The position numbers were made by a program, and so were the translations under genes. Positions 26,643 through 35,422 of a DNA stretch of 64,000 nucleotides are shown one piece after another (within the stretch, counting starts at the first letter, position 1; each line of letters begins with the position of its first letter). The DNA is from DATKUC01 sp964553615. Its GTDB lineage: Bacteria > Spirochaetota > Spirochaetia > DSM-27196 > DATKUC01. The stretch lies in NCBI GenBank assembly GCA_964553615.1, contig CAZKMA010000016.1, positions 13,710 to 77,709 on the forward strand, given 5' to 3'. Under the pieces are notes generated by a model. The model did not search any database. It worked only from the letters and a program-made list of their open reading frames with translations, and was not told the DNA's origin.

Positions 26643-26756
26643 CTACTTTTGCCGCTGTTTGTGCTTTGGATTATCACAGATAATCCGGACGACTCCACGC
26701 CGTTTGATTACCTTGCACTTGTCGCACATGGGTTTCACACTCACACGAACCTTCAT
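26643..26756 (-). CDS. rpmJ: 50S ribosomal protein L36 (zinc form)
   Basis: A 37-residue protein starting MKVRVSVKPMCDKCKVIKRR and ending NPKHKQRQK, found by translating the spacer between secY and rpsM. It keeps the zinc ligands C11, C14, C27 and H32, so it is the zinc-binding type of L36. Its place directly before rpsM is the usual bacterial order. infA, map and adk, often found near here, are absent. Confidence 0.97.
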   Translation of the reverse strand: MKVRVSVKPMCDKCKVIKRRGVVRIICDNPKHKQRQK

Positions 26757-26823
26757 CACAAACCTCTTTCTTCTGTCCGGCGACCTTCACGGCCGACCGC
26801 ACACTGCGAATTTTCCAAATCGG

Positions 26824-28146
26824 CTATAGATTTCGCGGCCGAATGCGGCCTTTCTTCGTCAATCCCTCGTGATGATGCATCCTGAGGTGTCCCTCTATCT
26901 GCGACATCAGGTCAAGATCGACACCCACTATGATCAGCAACGAAGTACCGCCCATGAGGCGTGCCATCTGTTGCGGCATGTTGAACCACTCTTGCACGAG
27001 AGTTGGTATGATCGCGATGAGAGACAGAAAGATTGCACCCGGAAGAATAATACGATTGAGTATCCTCGTGAAATACTCTTCCATTTTCTCCGTGCGTATA
27101 CCCGGAATCGAACCACCATTTTCTCTGATATTCTTGGAAATCTCAACCGGGTTCAACGTAACCTGAGTGTAGAAGTACGCGAAGAAAATGATCAACAACG
27201 TATACACTATCAGATACGGAAGGCCTCTCGGATTCAACCATTGCGCAAAGTCCGACAACCACCGTACACGCCCGCCGAGGCTCTGTGCAATCTGCAGCGG
27301 GAAGATCAACACTGAGGACGCGAAGATGACCGGGATAACCCCCGACGGGTTGATCTTGAACGGAACATACGTATTCTGCGCTCCGTACATCTTTCGGCCG
27401 ACAACCCGTTTCGCATAATGCACAGGTATCTTCCGCATTCCGCGTTGCTCGTAAATGACCAAGGCGACAACACCCACAAACATTGCCATGACTACGATGA
27501 CCAGCACGGGATTCAATGTCTGCTGACGGATGCCGTAGATGACTTCGTACAGCGCATGAGGAACACGGGCGACAATGCCGGCGAAGATCAACAGTGAGAT
27601 GCCGTTCCCGACGCCCCTCTGGTTTATCTGTTCACCCATCCACATAAGGAAGATTGTCCCGGAGGTAACAGTGAGCATTGAAATGGCAGCGTACGCCATC
27701 CTTGGAAGGGTAATGGCATCCGGAATACTGTCCGCGTATACGGTAACCGCAAACGACTGGACAATACACACGGCGACTGTTCCCCAACGCGTATATCGCT
27801 GAATCCGCTTTTTCCCGCCCTCTTCCTCAGAGATCTTTTTCATCTTCGGAAACACCAGCAATAACAACTGCATGATAATGGACATGGAGATGTACGGCAT
27901 GATTCCGAGCATGAACACCGAAAACTTGCTGAAGGCACCGCCGGAAAAGAAGTTCAGGTAGTCGGTGATCGATATGGCACCACTGTTCTGTTGCGCCAGG
28001 AAATATACCTTCAACGCGTTTACGTTGATACCCGGAATCGGTATCGCCGCTCCGAGTCGGAAGACAAGCAAGACGCCAAACGTATAAAGGATCCTGTCGC
28101 GTAGATCCTTGATGCGAAACATGTCAACAAGTGGTGTTCTAGCCAT
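26824..28146 (-). CDS. secY: Protein translocase channel SecY
   Basis: The central pore of the Sec translocon, 440 residues with ten predicted membrane helices. Recognisable parts are FRLGAAIPIPGIN, the plug and pore region FSGGAFSKFSVFMLGIMPYI, the cytoplasmic loop YAKRVVGRKMYGAQNTYVPF and LNPVEISKNIRENGGSIPG. It lies between rplO and rpmJ in the spc-type cluster, as usual; secE is in the same block at 51128. Confidence 0.98.
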   Translation of the reverse strand: MARTPLVDMFRIKDLRDRILYTFGVLLVFRLGAAIPIPGINVNALKVYFLAQQNSGAISITDYLNFFSGGAFSKFSVFMLGIMPYISMSIIMQLLLLVFPKMKKISEEEGGKKRIQRYTRWGTVAVCIVQSFAVTVYADSIPDAITLPRMAYAAISMLTVTSGTIFLMWMGEQINQRGVGNGISLLIFAGIVARVPHALYEVIYGIRQQTLNPVLVIVVMAMFVGVVALVIYEQRGMRKIPVHYAKRVVGRKMYGAQNTYVPFKINPSGVIPVIFASSVLIFPLQIAQSLGGRVRWLSDFAQWLNPRGLPYLIVYTLLIIFFAYFYTQVTLNPVEISKNIRENGGSIPGIRTEKMEEYFTRILNRIILPGAIFLSLIAIIPTLVQEWFNMPQQMARLMGGTSLLIIVGVDLDLMSQIEGHLRMHHHEGLTKKGRIRPRNL

Positions 28147-28150
28147 GACC

Positions 28151-28612
28151 CTAAACCTGTCCTTCGATTACGGAGTCGGTCTCCACAGAACCACCTGCTT
28201 CCTCGATCTTGGATCGCGCAGAGGAGGAAACACGCATACCGGAAACCTTTACCTTCTTCGATATGGAACCATCACCGAGAATTTTGGCTACCTCTACGGA
28301 CTTCTTGATGAGGTTTTTCGCCTTCAAAGTGTCCAGGGTAACATCATCTCCGTCCACGAATCGTTTATCGATCTCAGCAAGACTTACGACCACGGTGATG
28401 ACTTTGAATGGGTAATTCGAGAAGCCGCGACGCGCTATGCGCCGGTACAGTGGCATCTGGCCACCTTCAAACCCGGGACGCACTCCGCCGCCGGATCGCG
28501 AGTTCTGGCCCTTGTTGCCTCTGCCGGCAGTTCCGCCGTGGCCACTTCCCTGCCCTCGGCCAACTTTTCTGGCCTTTTTGGTTGCGCCGTCGGGCACATG
28601 CAGTTCACGCAT
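28151..28612 (-). CDS. rplO: 50S ribosomal protein L15
   Basis: An assembly protein of the large subunit. The glycine-rich start KVGRGQGSGHGGTAGRGNKG and GFEGGQMPLYRRIARRGF are diagnostic. I start it at the ATG at 28612 (MRELHVPDG), with GGAG upstream, giving 153 residues; a TTG at 28630 that overlaps the rpmD stop would add six. It is followed four bases later by secY. Confidence 0.96.
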   Translation of the reverse strand: MRELHVPDGATKKARKVGRGQGSGHGGTAGRGNKGQNSRSGGGVRPGFEGGQMPLYRRIARRGFSNYPFKVITVVVSLAEIDKRFVDGDDVTLDTLKAKNLIKKSVEVAKILGDGSISKKVKVSGMRVSSSARSKIEEAGGSVETDSVIEGQV

Positions 28613-28616
28613 GGCG

Positions 28617-28799
28617 CTATATCTCCTCAACCTTCACAAGATGTCCAACCGCCCGGACCATTCCACGAATGACGGGCGAATCCTGTTTCTCTATGACCTG
28701 ATGCATTTTCCGCAGGCCAAGGGAACGTACCGTCCTGCGGTGTTTGGGGATAGCCCCGATCGGACTGCGCACCAGTGTAATTCTCAGCGCTCCCGCCAT
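28617..28799 (-). CDS. rpmD: 50S ribosomal protein L30
   Basis: A 60-residue large-subunit protein with the L30 pattern LRITLVRSPIGAIPKHRRTV and RSLGLRKMHQVIEKQDSPVI. I start it at the ATG at 28799, two bases after the rpsE stop; a GTG at 28811 would overlap rpsE. It lies in the usual rpsE-rpmD-rplO order. Confidence 0.96.
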   Translation of the reverse strand: MAGALRITLVRSPIGAIPKHRRTVRSLGLRKMHQVIEKQDSPVIRGMVRAVGHLVKVEEI

Positions 28800-28801
28800 A
28801 C

Positions 28802-29296
28802 TTAACCCCACATTTCCTTCAGTGACTTGCCGCGGTTTCTGGCAATGACCCGGGCGTCCATAAGTCCATCCAGGCCGGTGAATACGGCCTTCACAATATT
28901 CACTGCATTCTGACTTCCCAGCGACTTGCTGAGAACATCATTTATGCCACCTACTTCCATGATAGCCCGCACTGGACCGCCGGCAATGATCCCGGTACCA
29001 GGAGCTGCAGGCTTCAGCAGCACTTTCGCACTCTTGAACTCACCCTGTATCTCATGTGGCAGCGTGCTCTTCTTCATGGGCACAACCCGCATGTTTCTCT
29101 TGGCCCGGTCAACACCTTTACGGATTGCTTCGGCAACATCGTTTGCCTTTCCATAGCCGAATCCGACCGAACCCTTTTTGTTGCCCACGACAACCAGGGC
29201 CGAAAACGAGAAACGACGACCACCCTTCACTACCTTCGCAACACGGTTCAGCTTTATCAGGCGCTCCGAAAACTCTTTGTCGCGTGAATCGCTCAC
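28802..29296 (-). CDS. rpsE: 30S ribosomal protein S5
   Basis: A small-subunit protein important for decoding accuracy and mRNA unwinding. The 164 residues include RVAKVVKGGRRFSFSALVVV, GYGKANDVAEAIRKGVDRAK and AAPGTGIIAGGPVRAIMEVG, all strongly conserved. It sits between rplR and rpmD with nine and two bases of spacing. Confidence 0.97.
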   Translation of the reverse strand: MSDSRDKEFSERLIKLNRVAKVVKGGRRFSFSALVVVGNKKGSVGFGYGKANDVAEAIRKGVDRAKRNMRVVPMKKSTLPHEIQGEFKSAKVLLKPAAPGTGIIAGGPVRAIMEVGGINDVLSKSLGSQNAVNIVKAVFTGLDGLMDARVIARNRGKSLKEMWG

Positions 29297-29305
29297 AAGC
29301 TCCCC

Positions 29306-29665
29306 CTAGAACTCAACGCCGGCTTTGCGTGCGCCGTCAGCTACTGCTTTGATGACACCGTGGTACAGGTTCCCATTCCGGTCAAAAACCGCACGTTTCA
29401 GGTTCATCTCGACCATTTTCTTGCCAAGGACCTCGCCAAGCTTAGCCGCGTCGGCTACTGTGCTCTTCAATGCCTTGTACTCGCCGAAGGCGTTGCTCAC
29501 AGATGTGAGCGTCTTTCCGACGCTGTCGTCAATAACCTGCACGTACACATACCGGTTACTCTTGAAGATGCTGATTCGTGGACGATCTGCATTGCCCGTA
29601 ACCCGCCCTCGGATTCTTGCCCGCCTGCGCGACAGACGCTTGTGCTTCAGTTCAAGTCTCTTCAT
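29306..29665 (-). CDS. rplR: 50S ribosomal protein L18
   Basis: Binds 5S rRNA together with L5. The 119 residues start with KRLELKHKRLSRRRARIRGR and contain RPRISIFKSNRYVYVQVIDD and the typical end FDRNGNLYHGVIKAVADGAR. Spacing to rplF is eight bases. Confidence 0.96.
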   Translation of the reverse strand: MKRLELKHKRLSRRRARIRGRVTGNADRPRISIFKSNRYVYVQVIDDSVGKTLTSVSNAFGEYKALKSTVADAAKLGEVLGKKMVEMNLKRAVFDRNGNLYHGVIKAVADGARKAGVEF

Positions 29666-29673
29666 GCCGTTAC

Positions 29674-30213
29674 CTATTTCACGCCCGACTTACCGACCTT
29701 CCGTCGGAGATTTTCCTCTTCATACTTCACGCCCTTTCCCTTGTATGGCTCGGGCGGCCGCAGCGATCGAAGCTCTGACGCCACCTGCCCGACACGTGCC
29801 TTGTCAATTCCTCGCACGCTAACCTTGTTTGGACCATCGGTTTCAATGGTCAAACCTTCGGGGATGGGAAATTCAATGGGATTCGAGTAACCGAGATTCA
29901 GAACAAGGTTCTTCCCCTTGACTTCAGCTCGATACCCCACGCCATTGATTACCAGAGTTCGAGTAAATCCCTGGCTCACACCGATAACCATGTTATTAAG
30001 CAGGTTCCGGTACAGCCCGTGCATCGACTTCGCTCGCTTTGATTCGTTCTTACGCGTTACGATGGCCGAGCCACCATCCACCTTGATCTCGACCTGTGGC
30101 AGATAGTCCTGCGTCAGCTTACCTTTGGGACCTTCGACAGTGAACTCTGCCGAACCAACAGAAACCTTCACGCCGGCGGGAATTGGCACCGGTAATCTTC
30201 CGATCCGTGACAT
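29674..30213 (-). CDS. rplF: 50S ribosomal protein L6
   Basis: A large-subunit protein near the factor-binding site. The 179 residues begin MSRIGRLPVPIPAGVKV and contain FTVEGPKGKLTQ, FTRTLVINGVGYRAEVKGK and the conserved late motif IRPPEPYKGKGV in the form LRPPEPYKGKGVKYEEE. It follows rpsH after 14 bases. Confidence 0.97.
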   Translation of the reverse strand: MSRIGRLPVPIPAGVKVSVGSAEFTVEGPKGKLTQDYLPQVEIKVDGGSAIVTRKNESKRAKSMHGLYRNLLNNMVIGVSQGFTRTLVINGVGYRAEVKGKNLVLNLGYSNPIEFPIPEGLTIETDGPNKVSVRGIDKARVGQVASELRSLRPPEPYKGKGVKYEEENLRRKVGKSGVK

Positions 30214-30227
30214 ATTGCTTCCCTCTC

Positions 30228-30626
30228 TTACCAGACCGAGCAGATCAGCTCGCCGCCGACCTTTCTCTCAAGGGCCTTGCGTCCCGTGGTAACACCGGCG
30301 GAAGTGGATACGATTATCGTTCCATATCCGTTGTACACCCTCGGCATCTTTTTGTACCCAGAATACACCCGTCGTCCCGGACTCGAAATTGTCTTAAGGC
30401 CATGAATAATCGGGTTCATCTTCTCATCGTACTTCAGAAAAATACGGATATAGGAGAAGCTGTCCTGGGTTACCTTCTTAAAGTTCTTGATGTATCCCTC
30501 GTTCTTCAGCACCTTGACGATTTCAAGCTTCAACTTCGAGGTCGGGATATCCACCTTGTCGAACTTCGCATGGCTCGCATTGCGGATCTTCGTAAGCATA
30601 TCAGCTACGGGGTCAGAAACGCTCAT
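30228..30626 (-). CDS. rpsH: 30S ribosomal protein S8
   Basis: Binds the central domain of 16S rRNA. In E. coli, S8 also represses its own operon. The 132 residues start SVSDPVADMLTKIRNASHAK and end STSAGVTTGRKALERKVGGE plus LICSVW. It lies 10 bases after rpsN. I did not find an obvious S8-like mRNA site before rplE. Confidence 0.97.
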   Translation of the reverse strand: MSVSDPVADMLTKIRNASHAKFDKVDIPTSKLKLEIVKVLKNEGYIKNFKKVTQDSFSYIRIFLKYDEKMNPIIHGLKTISSPGRRVYSGYKKMPRVYNGYGTIIVSTSAGVTTGRKALERKVGGELICSVW

Positions 30627-30636
30627 ATACCTCTCC

Positions 30637-30822
30637 CTACCAGCTAGATTTCGTCACTCCAGGAATCAGACCATCGCTCGCAAGCTTGCGAAAGCAGATC
30701 CTGCACATCTGGAATTTCCGCATATATCCGCGAGGGCGTCCACAGACCCTGCAACGCCGTACCTTCCGCGTCGAATACTTCGGCTTGCGCAAAGCCTTCT
30801 GGATCATTGCCTTTCTTGCCAT
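30637..30822 (-). CDS. rpsN: 30S ribosomal protein S14, zinc-binding type
   Basis: The short, zinc-containing form of S14, 61 residues, starting MARKAMIQKALRKPKYSTRK, with ligand pairs CRVC and CRIC and the end DGLIPGVTKSSW. Presence of the zinc form, with the zinc-type L36, fits an organism with ample zinc or with separate zinc-free copies elsewhere. Confidence 0.97.
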   Translation of the reverse strand: MARKAMIQKALRKPKYSTRKVRRCRVCGRPRGYMRKFQMCRICFRKLASDGLIPGVTKSSW

Positions 30823-30866
30823 TCAACCTCTCCCAATATCCGCATGAACCGAAATCATACCGGTTC

Positions 30867-31430
30867 TTAGTGACGGAACGGCATACCGAATTTTTCGAGC
30901 AGCCGCTTCGCCTCTTCATCGGTTGGCGCCGTTGTCACTATTGCGACGTTCAATCCGTTAATGCGTTCAATCTTGTCGTAGTCAATCTCAGGAAAAATGA
31001 TCTGTTCCACTATGCCCATAGAAAAGTTCCCATGTCCGTCAAACGCATTCGGATTGACGCCGCGAAAGTCTTTGACTCGCGGAAGGGCTATATTAATGAG
31101 CCGGTCCAGAAAGTCATACATATAGGCACCGCGCAGCGTGACCTTGGCACCAATTTCCTGTCCTTCACGCACCTTGAAGTTCGCTATGGACTTGCGTGCT
31201 TTGGTCTTCACCGCCTTCTGCCCGGTAATCTGCGTGAGCTCCGTTACTGCCGCATCCAGAAGCTTCTTGTTCTGAGTTGCTTCGCCAACGCCCATGCTTA
31301 CAATGACTTTTTCGACCTTCGGAATCTGCATAGGCGTCTTGTAATGGAACTCTTCCATCATTTCGCCACGGATTTTTTCCGCGTATAGTGTCCGCATCAC
31401 GGATCGAAAAGTTGATGCCGTCGCAGCCAT
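30867..31430 (-). CDS. rplE: 50S ribosomal protein L5
   Basis: Binds 5S rRNA and touches P-site tRNA. The 187 residues include YKTPMQIPKVEKVIVSMGVG, ELTQITGQKAVKTKARKSIA and DFRGVNPNAFDGHGNFSMGI. The start codon shares one base with the rplX stop (TAATG), a sign of coupling. The protein has about ten more residues at the start than E. coli L5. Confidence 0.97.
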   Translation of the reverse strand: MAATASTFRSVMRTLYAEKIRGEMMEEFHYKTPMQIPKVEKVIVSMGVGEATQNKKLLDAAVTELTQITGQKAVKTKARKSIANFKVREGQEIGAKVTLRGAYMYDFLDRLINIALPRVKDFRGVNPNAFDGHGNFSMGIVEQIIFPEIDYDKIERINGLNVAIVTTAPTDEEAKRLLEKFGMPFRH

Positions 31431-31753
31431 TACAGTACTTCTCCCGTCTTTTTGGCGATCCGGACTTTCTCACCATTCTGAATGCGATATCCCAACCGTG
31501 TTGGCCGGCCGTTATTGGCAAGCGCCATAACATTCGAAATGTGAATGGACGCTTCAATATCGATAATACCGCTCTGATCTTCCTGACGTTTCTTCTTCAT
31601 GGCCTTCTTAACCATGTTGACGCCTTCCACCAGGACACGTCCTTTTACGCGATCTACTCGCAGAACCCGTCCGGTCTTTCCTTTGTCCTTCCCGGCGATC
31701 ACTTTTACCTGATCATCCTTCTTCAGCTTATAATCAGTCTTTATCTGTTTCAT
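31430..31753 (-). CDS. rplX: 50S ribosomal protein L24
   Basis: An assembly-initiating large-subunit protein with a KOW domain. The 107 residues contain YKLKKDDQVKVIAGKDKGKT, RVLRVDRVKGRVLVEGVNMV and HISNVMALANNGRPTRLGYR. A 74-base spacer separates it from rplN upstream; its minus-strand copy can form a nested stem (CGACC with GGTCG). Confidence 0.96.
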   Translation of the reverse strand: MKQIKTDYKLKKDDQVKVIAGKDKGKTGRVLRVDRVKGRVLVEGVNMVKKAMKKKRQEDQSGIIDIEASIHISNVMALANNGRPTRLGYRIQNGEKVRIAKKTGEVL

Positions 31754-31827
31754 TTCATTCTCCTCAGATCCGGCTCGCGACCGCCTATATTTGTTTTTTA
31801 GGACAGGTCGTATGAGGATTCCCCCCG

Positions 31828-32196
31828 CTATAACACTTCCGGGGCCAGGGAGACAATTTTCATGAAATCGCTCTCACGCAGCTCTCGTGCAACCGGCCCG
31901 AAGATACGTTTCCCTTTCGGATTCTTCTGGGCGTCAATAATAACGCACGCGTTGTCGTCAAATCGGATGTAGGTCCCATCAATTCGGCGATATTCTTTCC
32001 GTGTCCGAACAACAACCGCCTTTTCGACGTTCCCCTTCTTGACGGGGGCGTTGGGCAAAGCATCTTTCACCGCAACGACAACGATGTCGCCGATTGAAGC
32101 GTATTTCCGCTTGCTTCCGCCAAGAACTTTGATGCACTGTACTATCTTGGCACCGCTGTTATCTGCAACGTTCAGAAATGTCTGCATCTGAATCAT
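31828..32196 (-). CDS. rplN: 50S ribosomal protein L14
   Basis: A large-subunit protein at the intersubunit bridge and site of RsfS silencing. The 122 residues begin MIQMQTFLNVADNSGAKIVQ and include GDIVVVAVKDALPNAPVKKG and GTYIRFDDNACVIID. Order rpsQ-rplN-rplX is standard. Confidence 0.98.
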   Translation of the reverse strand: MIQMQTFLNVADNSGAKIVQCIKVLGGSKRKYASIGDIVVVAVKDALPNAPVKKGNVEKAVVVRTRKEYRRIDGTYIRFDDNACVIIDAQKNPKGKRIFGPVARELRESDFMKIVSLAPEVL

Positions 32197-32217
32197 GACG
32201 CTACCTCTTTATTCCGC

Positions 32218-32493
32218 TCATTTCGCCCGTTCGAGCACTTCAGCGAGGCGCCAGTGCTTGTCTTTACTGACTCTCCGCGCTTCGATTACCCGAACGGTGT
32301 CACCCTCGTGAGCATCATTCTGCTCATCATGGGCCTTCACCTTCTTGGTCATGGTCAGATATTTCTTGTACAGCGGGTGCAGCTTGCGCTCGCTGATTGC
32401 CACGACAATGGTCTTATCCATCTTGTCGCTCACCACACGACCGGTAAAGCTTTTCTTCGTCTTACGCACTTCCTGCGTCTTGTTGGTTTCCAC
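32218..32493 (-). CDS. rpsQ: 30S ribosomal protein S17
   Basis: A 16S rRNA-binding assembly protein of 91 residues with RKTKKSFTGRVVSDKMDKTI, HPLYKKYLTMTKKVKAHDEQ and VRVIEARRVSKDKHWRLAEV. The start is a GTG at 32493, four bases after the rpmC stop. Confidence 0.96.
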   Translation of the reverse strand: METNKTQEVRKTKKSFTGRVVSDKMDKTIVVAISERKLHPLYKKYLTMTKKVKAHDEQNDAHEGDTVRVIEARRVSKDKHWRLAEVLERAK

Positions 32494-32496
32494 CGC

Positions 32497-32775
32497 TTAC
32501 TCCTGTGTCTTCTCGGGAACGGATCCTTTTGCTGCAGTTTCCGCCGCAACCTTTGTGGAAGCAGCTTCCGCCGGTCCGCCATGAGCAAGCACTTCCGGAT
32601 GGTTGTAAATCATACCGTTCAGCCGGGAAATCTTGCGGCGTAGAACCCGCTTCTCAACCGGATTGTCAACGTGACCGACAACCGTGTTAAACCGCACATC
32701 ACGATACTTCACCCGAAGCTCTTCCCGCTTCGTCAACAGCTCTTCGAACGTCAAGTCCTTGAATGAATCCTTCAT
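32497..32775 (-). CDS. rpmC: 50S ribosomal protein L29 with C-terminal extension
   Basis: L29 lies at the tunnel exit, where chaperones and the signal recognition particle dock. The core (DLTFEELLTKREELRVKYRD, then DNPVEKRVLRRKISRLNGMI) ends near residue 62. About 30 extra Ala/Glu/Thr-rich residues follow (GGPAEAASTKVAAETAAKGS), making 92 in all against about 65 in E. coli. Confidence 0.95.
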   Translation of the reverse strand: MKDSFKDLTFEELLTKREELRVKYRDVRFNTVVGHVDNPVEKRVLRRKISRLNGMIYNHPEVLAHGGPAEAASTKVAAETAAKGSVPEKTQE

Positions 32776-32778
32776 TTT

Positions 32779-33204
32779 CTACTCCAGGTCCCGACGCGTT
32801 ACAAACTTCGTCTTGACCGGCAACTTGCTCGAAGCCAGTCTCAGCGCACCCTCCGCAAGAGAGCGCTCGACACCGCCAATTTCAAACATGACCGTTCCGG
32901 CCTTTACCGCTGCAACCCAGTACTCAGGGCTGCCCTTACCTTTGCCCATCCGGGTTTCAGCAGGTTTCTTGGTATATGGCATATCCGGGAAGATCCGAAT
33001 CCAAACCTTACCACCACGTTTGATGTGACGAGTCATTGCAATTCGAGCGGCTTCGATCTGGCGATTCGTCACCCAGAGTGACTCCGTCGACAGCAGACCA
33101 AAATCCCCGAATGCCACCGTATTACACCGAGTAGCGTTTCCCAGCACGCTCCGCTTTACGCGGCGCTGCCGTTTCCGGAATTTCGTTCTCTTTGGGCTCA
33201 GCAT
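32779..33204 (-). CDS. rplP: 50S ribosomal protein L16
   Basis: A large-subunit protein that orients the A-site tRNA. The 141 residues begin MLSPKRTKFRKRQRRVKRSV and include AARIAMTRHIKRGGKVWIRI, FPDMPYTKKPAETRMGKGKG and the conserved region around ALRLASSKLPVKTKFV. It lies four bases before rpmC. Confidence 0.98.
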   Translation of the reverse strand: MLSPKRTKFRKRQRRVKRSVLGNATRCNTVAFGDFGLLSTESLWVTNRQIEAARIAMTRHIKRGGKVWIRIFPDMPYTKKPAETRMGKGKGSPEYWVAAVKAGTVMFEIGGVERSLAEGALRLASSKLPVKTKFVTRRDLE

Positions 33205-33207
33205 ACG

Positions 33208-33909
33208 CTAACTCCTAGCCGGCGCCCTGTCGCGCCGCTTCTTGACGAGAAGGCCGGCATCTTCTTTCTTCTCGTTACCAAGGATTTCCCCGTGGAAAAC
33301 CCAGACTTTGACACCGATGGCTCCAAAGGTTGTAAAGGCCTCTGCAAATCCGTAGTCAATATTCGCACGAAGGGTATGAAGTGGTACCCGGCCGGACTTC
33401 TGCGTTTCCACCCGGGACATTTCAGCCCCACCAAGCCGACCGGCAATACGGATCTTCACGCCCTGGGCGCCCGCCTTCATTGCGCTGTTCACAGCCATCT
33501 TGAGTGTTCTTCGAAAAGAAGCACGTGACTTGAGTTGTCGAGCAACGTTCAGCGCAATCAGCTGTCCATTGCTCTCCGCACGCTTTATCTCTTTAATCTT
33601 GATCTGAATCTTCTTGCCGGCACCTTTCTGAAGTGCAATGCCAATCTTCTCTATATTCGCGCCCTTCGTGCCAATTATGACACCCGGTCGCGATGTATGA
33701 ATGACCAGAGTGATTCGCTGCGGATGCCTGATAATCTCCACATCAGCGATGTCGGCGCTACGGGTTTCCGGCAGCCCCGCAATGAGCTTTCGAAGCTTCA
33801 GGTCCTCATGGAGAGTCTCCGCGTATTCGCGCGGATCCACATACCATTTAGACTTCCAGCTTTTGTTAATTCCAATCCGGAACCCATACGGGTTGACTTT
33901 CTGTCCCAC
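33208..33909 (-). CDS. rpsC: 30S ribosomal protein S3
   Basis: A head protein of the small subunit with mRNA-unwinding activity at the entry site, 233 residues. It holds the KH domain motif VIIGTKGANIEKIGIALQKG and GVKIRIAGRLGGAEMSRVET. I start it at the GTG at 33909 (VGQKVNPYGFR, the family start), with GGGGGAG just before it and one base after the rplV stop; a longer frame from 33948 would lie inside rplV. Confidence 0.97.
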   Translation of the reverse strand: MGQKVNPYGFRIGINKSWKSKWYVDPREYAETLHEDLKLRKLIAGLPETRSADIADVEIIRHPQRITLVIHTSRPGVIIGTKGANIEKIGIALQKGAGKKIQIKIKEIKRAESNGQLIALNVARQLKSRASFRRTLKMAVNSAMKAGAQGVKIRIAGRLGGAEMSRVETQKSGRVPLHTLRANIDYGFAEAFTTFGAIGVKVWVFHGEILGNEKKEDAGLLVKKRRDRAPARS

Positions 33910-33910
33910 G

Positions 33911-34279
33911 TTACTCCCCCGCCTTCGCTTTCGCGATCTCGTCGACAATCACCGTTATGTGGCTCATTCTCTTCTGCAACATGTCGGCCCGACCACGAGC
34001 ACGCAACCACATACGCTTCAACCGCGGTCCTTCGTCTACGCGAAGCTCTTTTACAAACAGCATATCCTCGTCCAGATTCTTGTTCTGAACCAGTGCGTTT
34101 GCTGCGGCGGACTGGATTACCTTTCGAAGCAGTTTTGCTCCCTTGTGAGGCAAATTCTCCAGGATGGCAACCGCATCGTTATACGGCTTGCTCCGCACAT
34201 TATCCGCGACGCGACGCACCTTTGTCGGTGAAATCATCAGATAGCGCGCGACCGCTCTGTAACCACTCTTGTCTGCCAT
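33911..34279 (-). CDS. rplV: 50S ribosomal protein L22
   Basis: Its hairpin lines the peptide exit tunnel. The 122 residues contain YLMISPTKVRRVADNVRSKP, AILENLPHKGAKLLRKVIQS and the tunnel loop region DEGPRLKRMWLRARGRADML. It follows rpsS by eight bases. Confidence 0.97.
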   Translation of the reverse strand: MADKSGYRAVARYLMISPTKVRRVADNVRSKPYNDAVAILENLPHKGAKLLRKVIQSAAANALVQNKNLDEDMLFVKELRVDEGPRLKRMWLRARGRADMLQKRMSHITVIVDEIAKAKAGE

Positions 34280-34287
34280 ACGATCAT

Positions 34288-34569
34288 CTACCTCTTTCCG
34301 GCTTTTCTGTCCGATCCGGCATGGCCGCGGAAAAGCCGGGTCGGGGAGAACTCACCAAGCTTGTGCCCGACAAGGTTTTCGGTAACATAGACCGGAACCC
34401 AGGTTTTCCCGTTGTAAACAGAGATCGTAAGCCCGACCATCTCCGGGATAATCGTCGAACACCGGGAGTACGTCTTAATCATCTTCCGGTCGCCCGACCT
34501 GTTCATATTAACGACTCTGCTGTACAGGCTCTTCTCAATGAACGGGCCCTTCTTAATCGATCTGGACAC
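34288..34569 (-). CDS. rpsS: 30S ribosomal protein S19
   Basis: A head protein that works with S13. The 93 residues begin MSRSIKKGPFIEKSLYSRVV and contain RCSTIIPEMVGLTISVYNGK and VGHKLGEFSPTRLFRGHAGS, all strongly conserved. It lies between rplB and rplV. Confidence 0.98.
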   Translation of the reverse strand: MSRSIKKGPFIEKSLYSRVVNMNRSGDRKMIKTYSRCSTIIPEMVGLTISVYNGKTWVPVYVTENLVGHKLGEFSPTRLFRGHAGSDRKAGKR

Positions 34570-34578
34570 TGCTCACTC

Positions 34579-35403
34579 CTACTTTCTGCGTTTGACGATG
34601 AACCGGGTGGAAACCTTTCGCTTCTTCCGGGTCTTATGACCCTTCGTTCCCTTACCCCAGGGGGTAACCGGATGGCGACCTGCCGCCGTCTTACCCTCAC
34701 CACCACCATGTGGGTGATCAATCGGGTTCATCGCGACACCCCGAACCTTCGGTCTATGTCCGAGCCATCGAGCGCGCCCGGCTTTCCCCAACGACACATT
34801 CATGTGATCTTCGTTCCCTACCGATCCAATGGTCGCAAAACACTTCCTGAATACCAGGCGCATTTCACCGGATGGCAGCCGCAGAGTGACATAGTCGCCC
34901 TCTTTTGCAGCAACAACCGCACCTGAACCGGCCGAACGCGCAAGCTGTCCGCCACGGCCGCGCTGAAGCTCAACGTTGTGTACGGTTACGCCCAGCGGAA
35001 CATCTTCGAGTGGCAACGCGTTCCCGTTCACGGGATTAACTCCCGGACCGCTCACAATGGTATCGCCCCTCTTCAGATCCTTCGGCGCAATGATATATCG
35101 CTTTTCACCGTCGGCGTATACGACGAGCGCAATGTTTGCACTTCGATTCGGGTCATACTCAAGAGTCTTCACAACACCCGGTACACCATATTTGTCACGG
35201 AGAAAATCAATTTCGCGATACCGACGTTTATGGCCGCCACCGCGACGACGCACACTTATACGACCATTATCATCCCGGCCGGAGTTTCCGCTCTTGCCGG
35301 TTGTAAGGCGCTTTTCGGACTTTCCCTTTTCAAGATCCGTCCTGGCCAGAGTGCTCTTGAAGCGAAGGCCCGGCGTGATCGGATTGTAGTTCTTCAGAGC
35401 CAC
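34579..35403 (-). CDS. rplB: 50S ribosomal protein L2
   Basis: A core protein close to the peptidyl-transferase centre, 274 residues. The key region VAMNPIDHPHGGGEGKTAAG includes the His implicated in activity. RSGRDDNGRISVRRRGGGHK appears in the variant form GNSGRDDNGRISVRRRGGGH. It follows rplW after 19 bases. Confidence 0.98.
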   Translation of the reverse strand: MALKNYNPITPGLRFKSTLARTDLEKGKSEKRLTTGKSGNSGRDDNGRISVRRRGGGHKRRYREIDFLRDKYGVPGVVKTLEYDPNRSANIALVVYADGEKRYIIAPKDLKRGDTIVSGPGVNPVNGNALPLEDVPLGVTVHNVELQRGRGGQLARSAGSGAVVAAKEGDYVTLRLPSGEMRLVFRKCFATIGSVGNEDHMNVSLGKAGRARWLGHRPKVRGVAMNPIDHPHGGGEGKTAAGRHPVTPWGKGTKGHKTRKKRKVSTRFIVKRRK

Positions 35404-35422
35404 AGTTACCCCCTATCGTCCT

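Noticed and set aside
33535..34926. A 463-codon plus-strand frame across rpsC, rplV, rpsS and rplB
   Set aside because: It runs antisense to four certain ribosomal genes and changes partner frame at each, with no recognisable protein.
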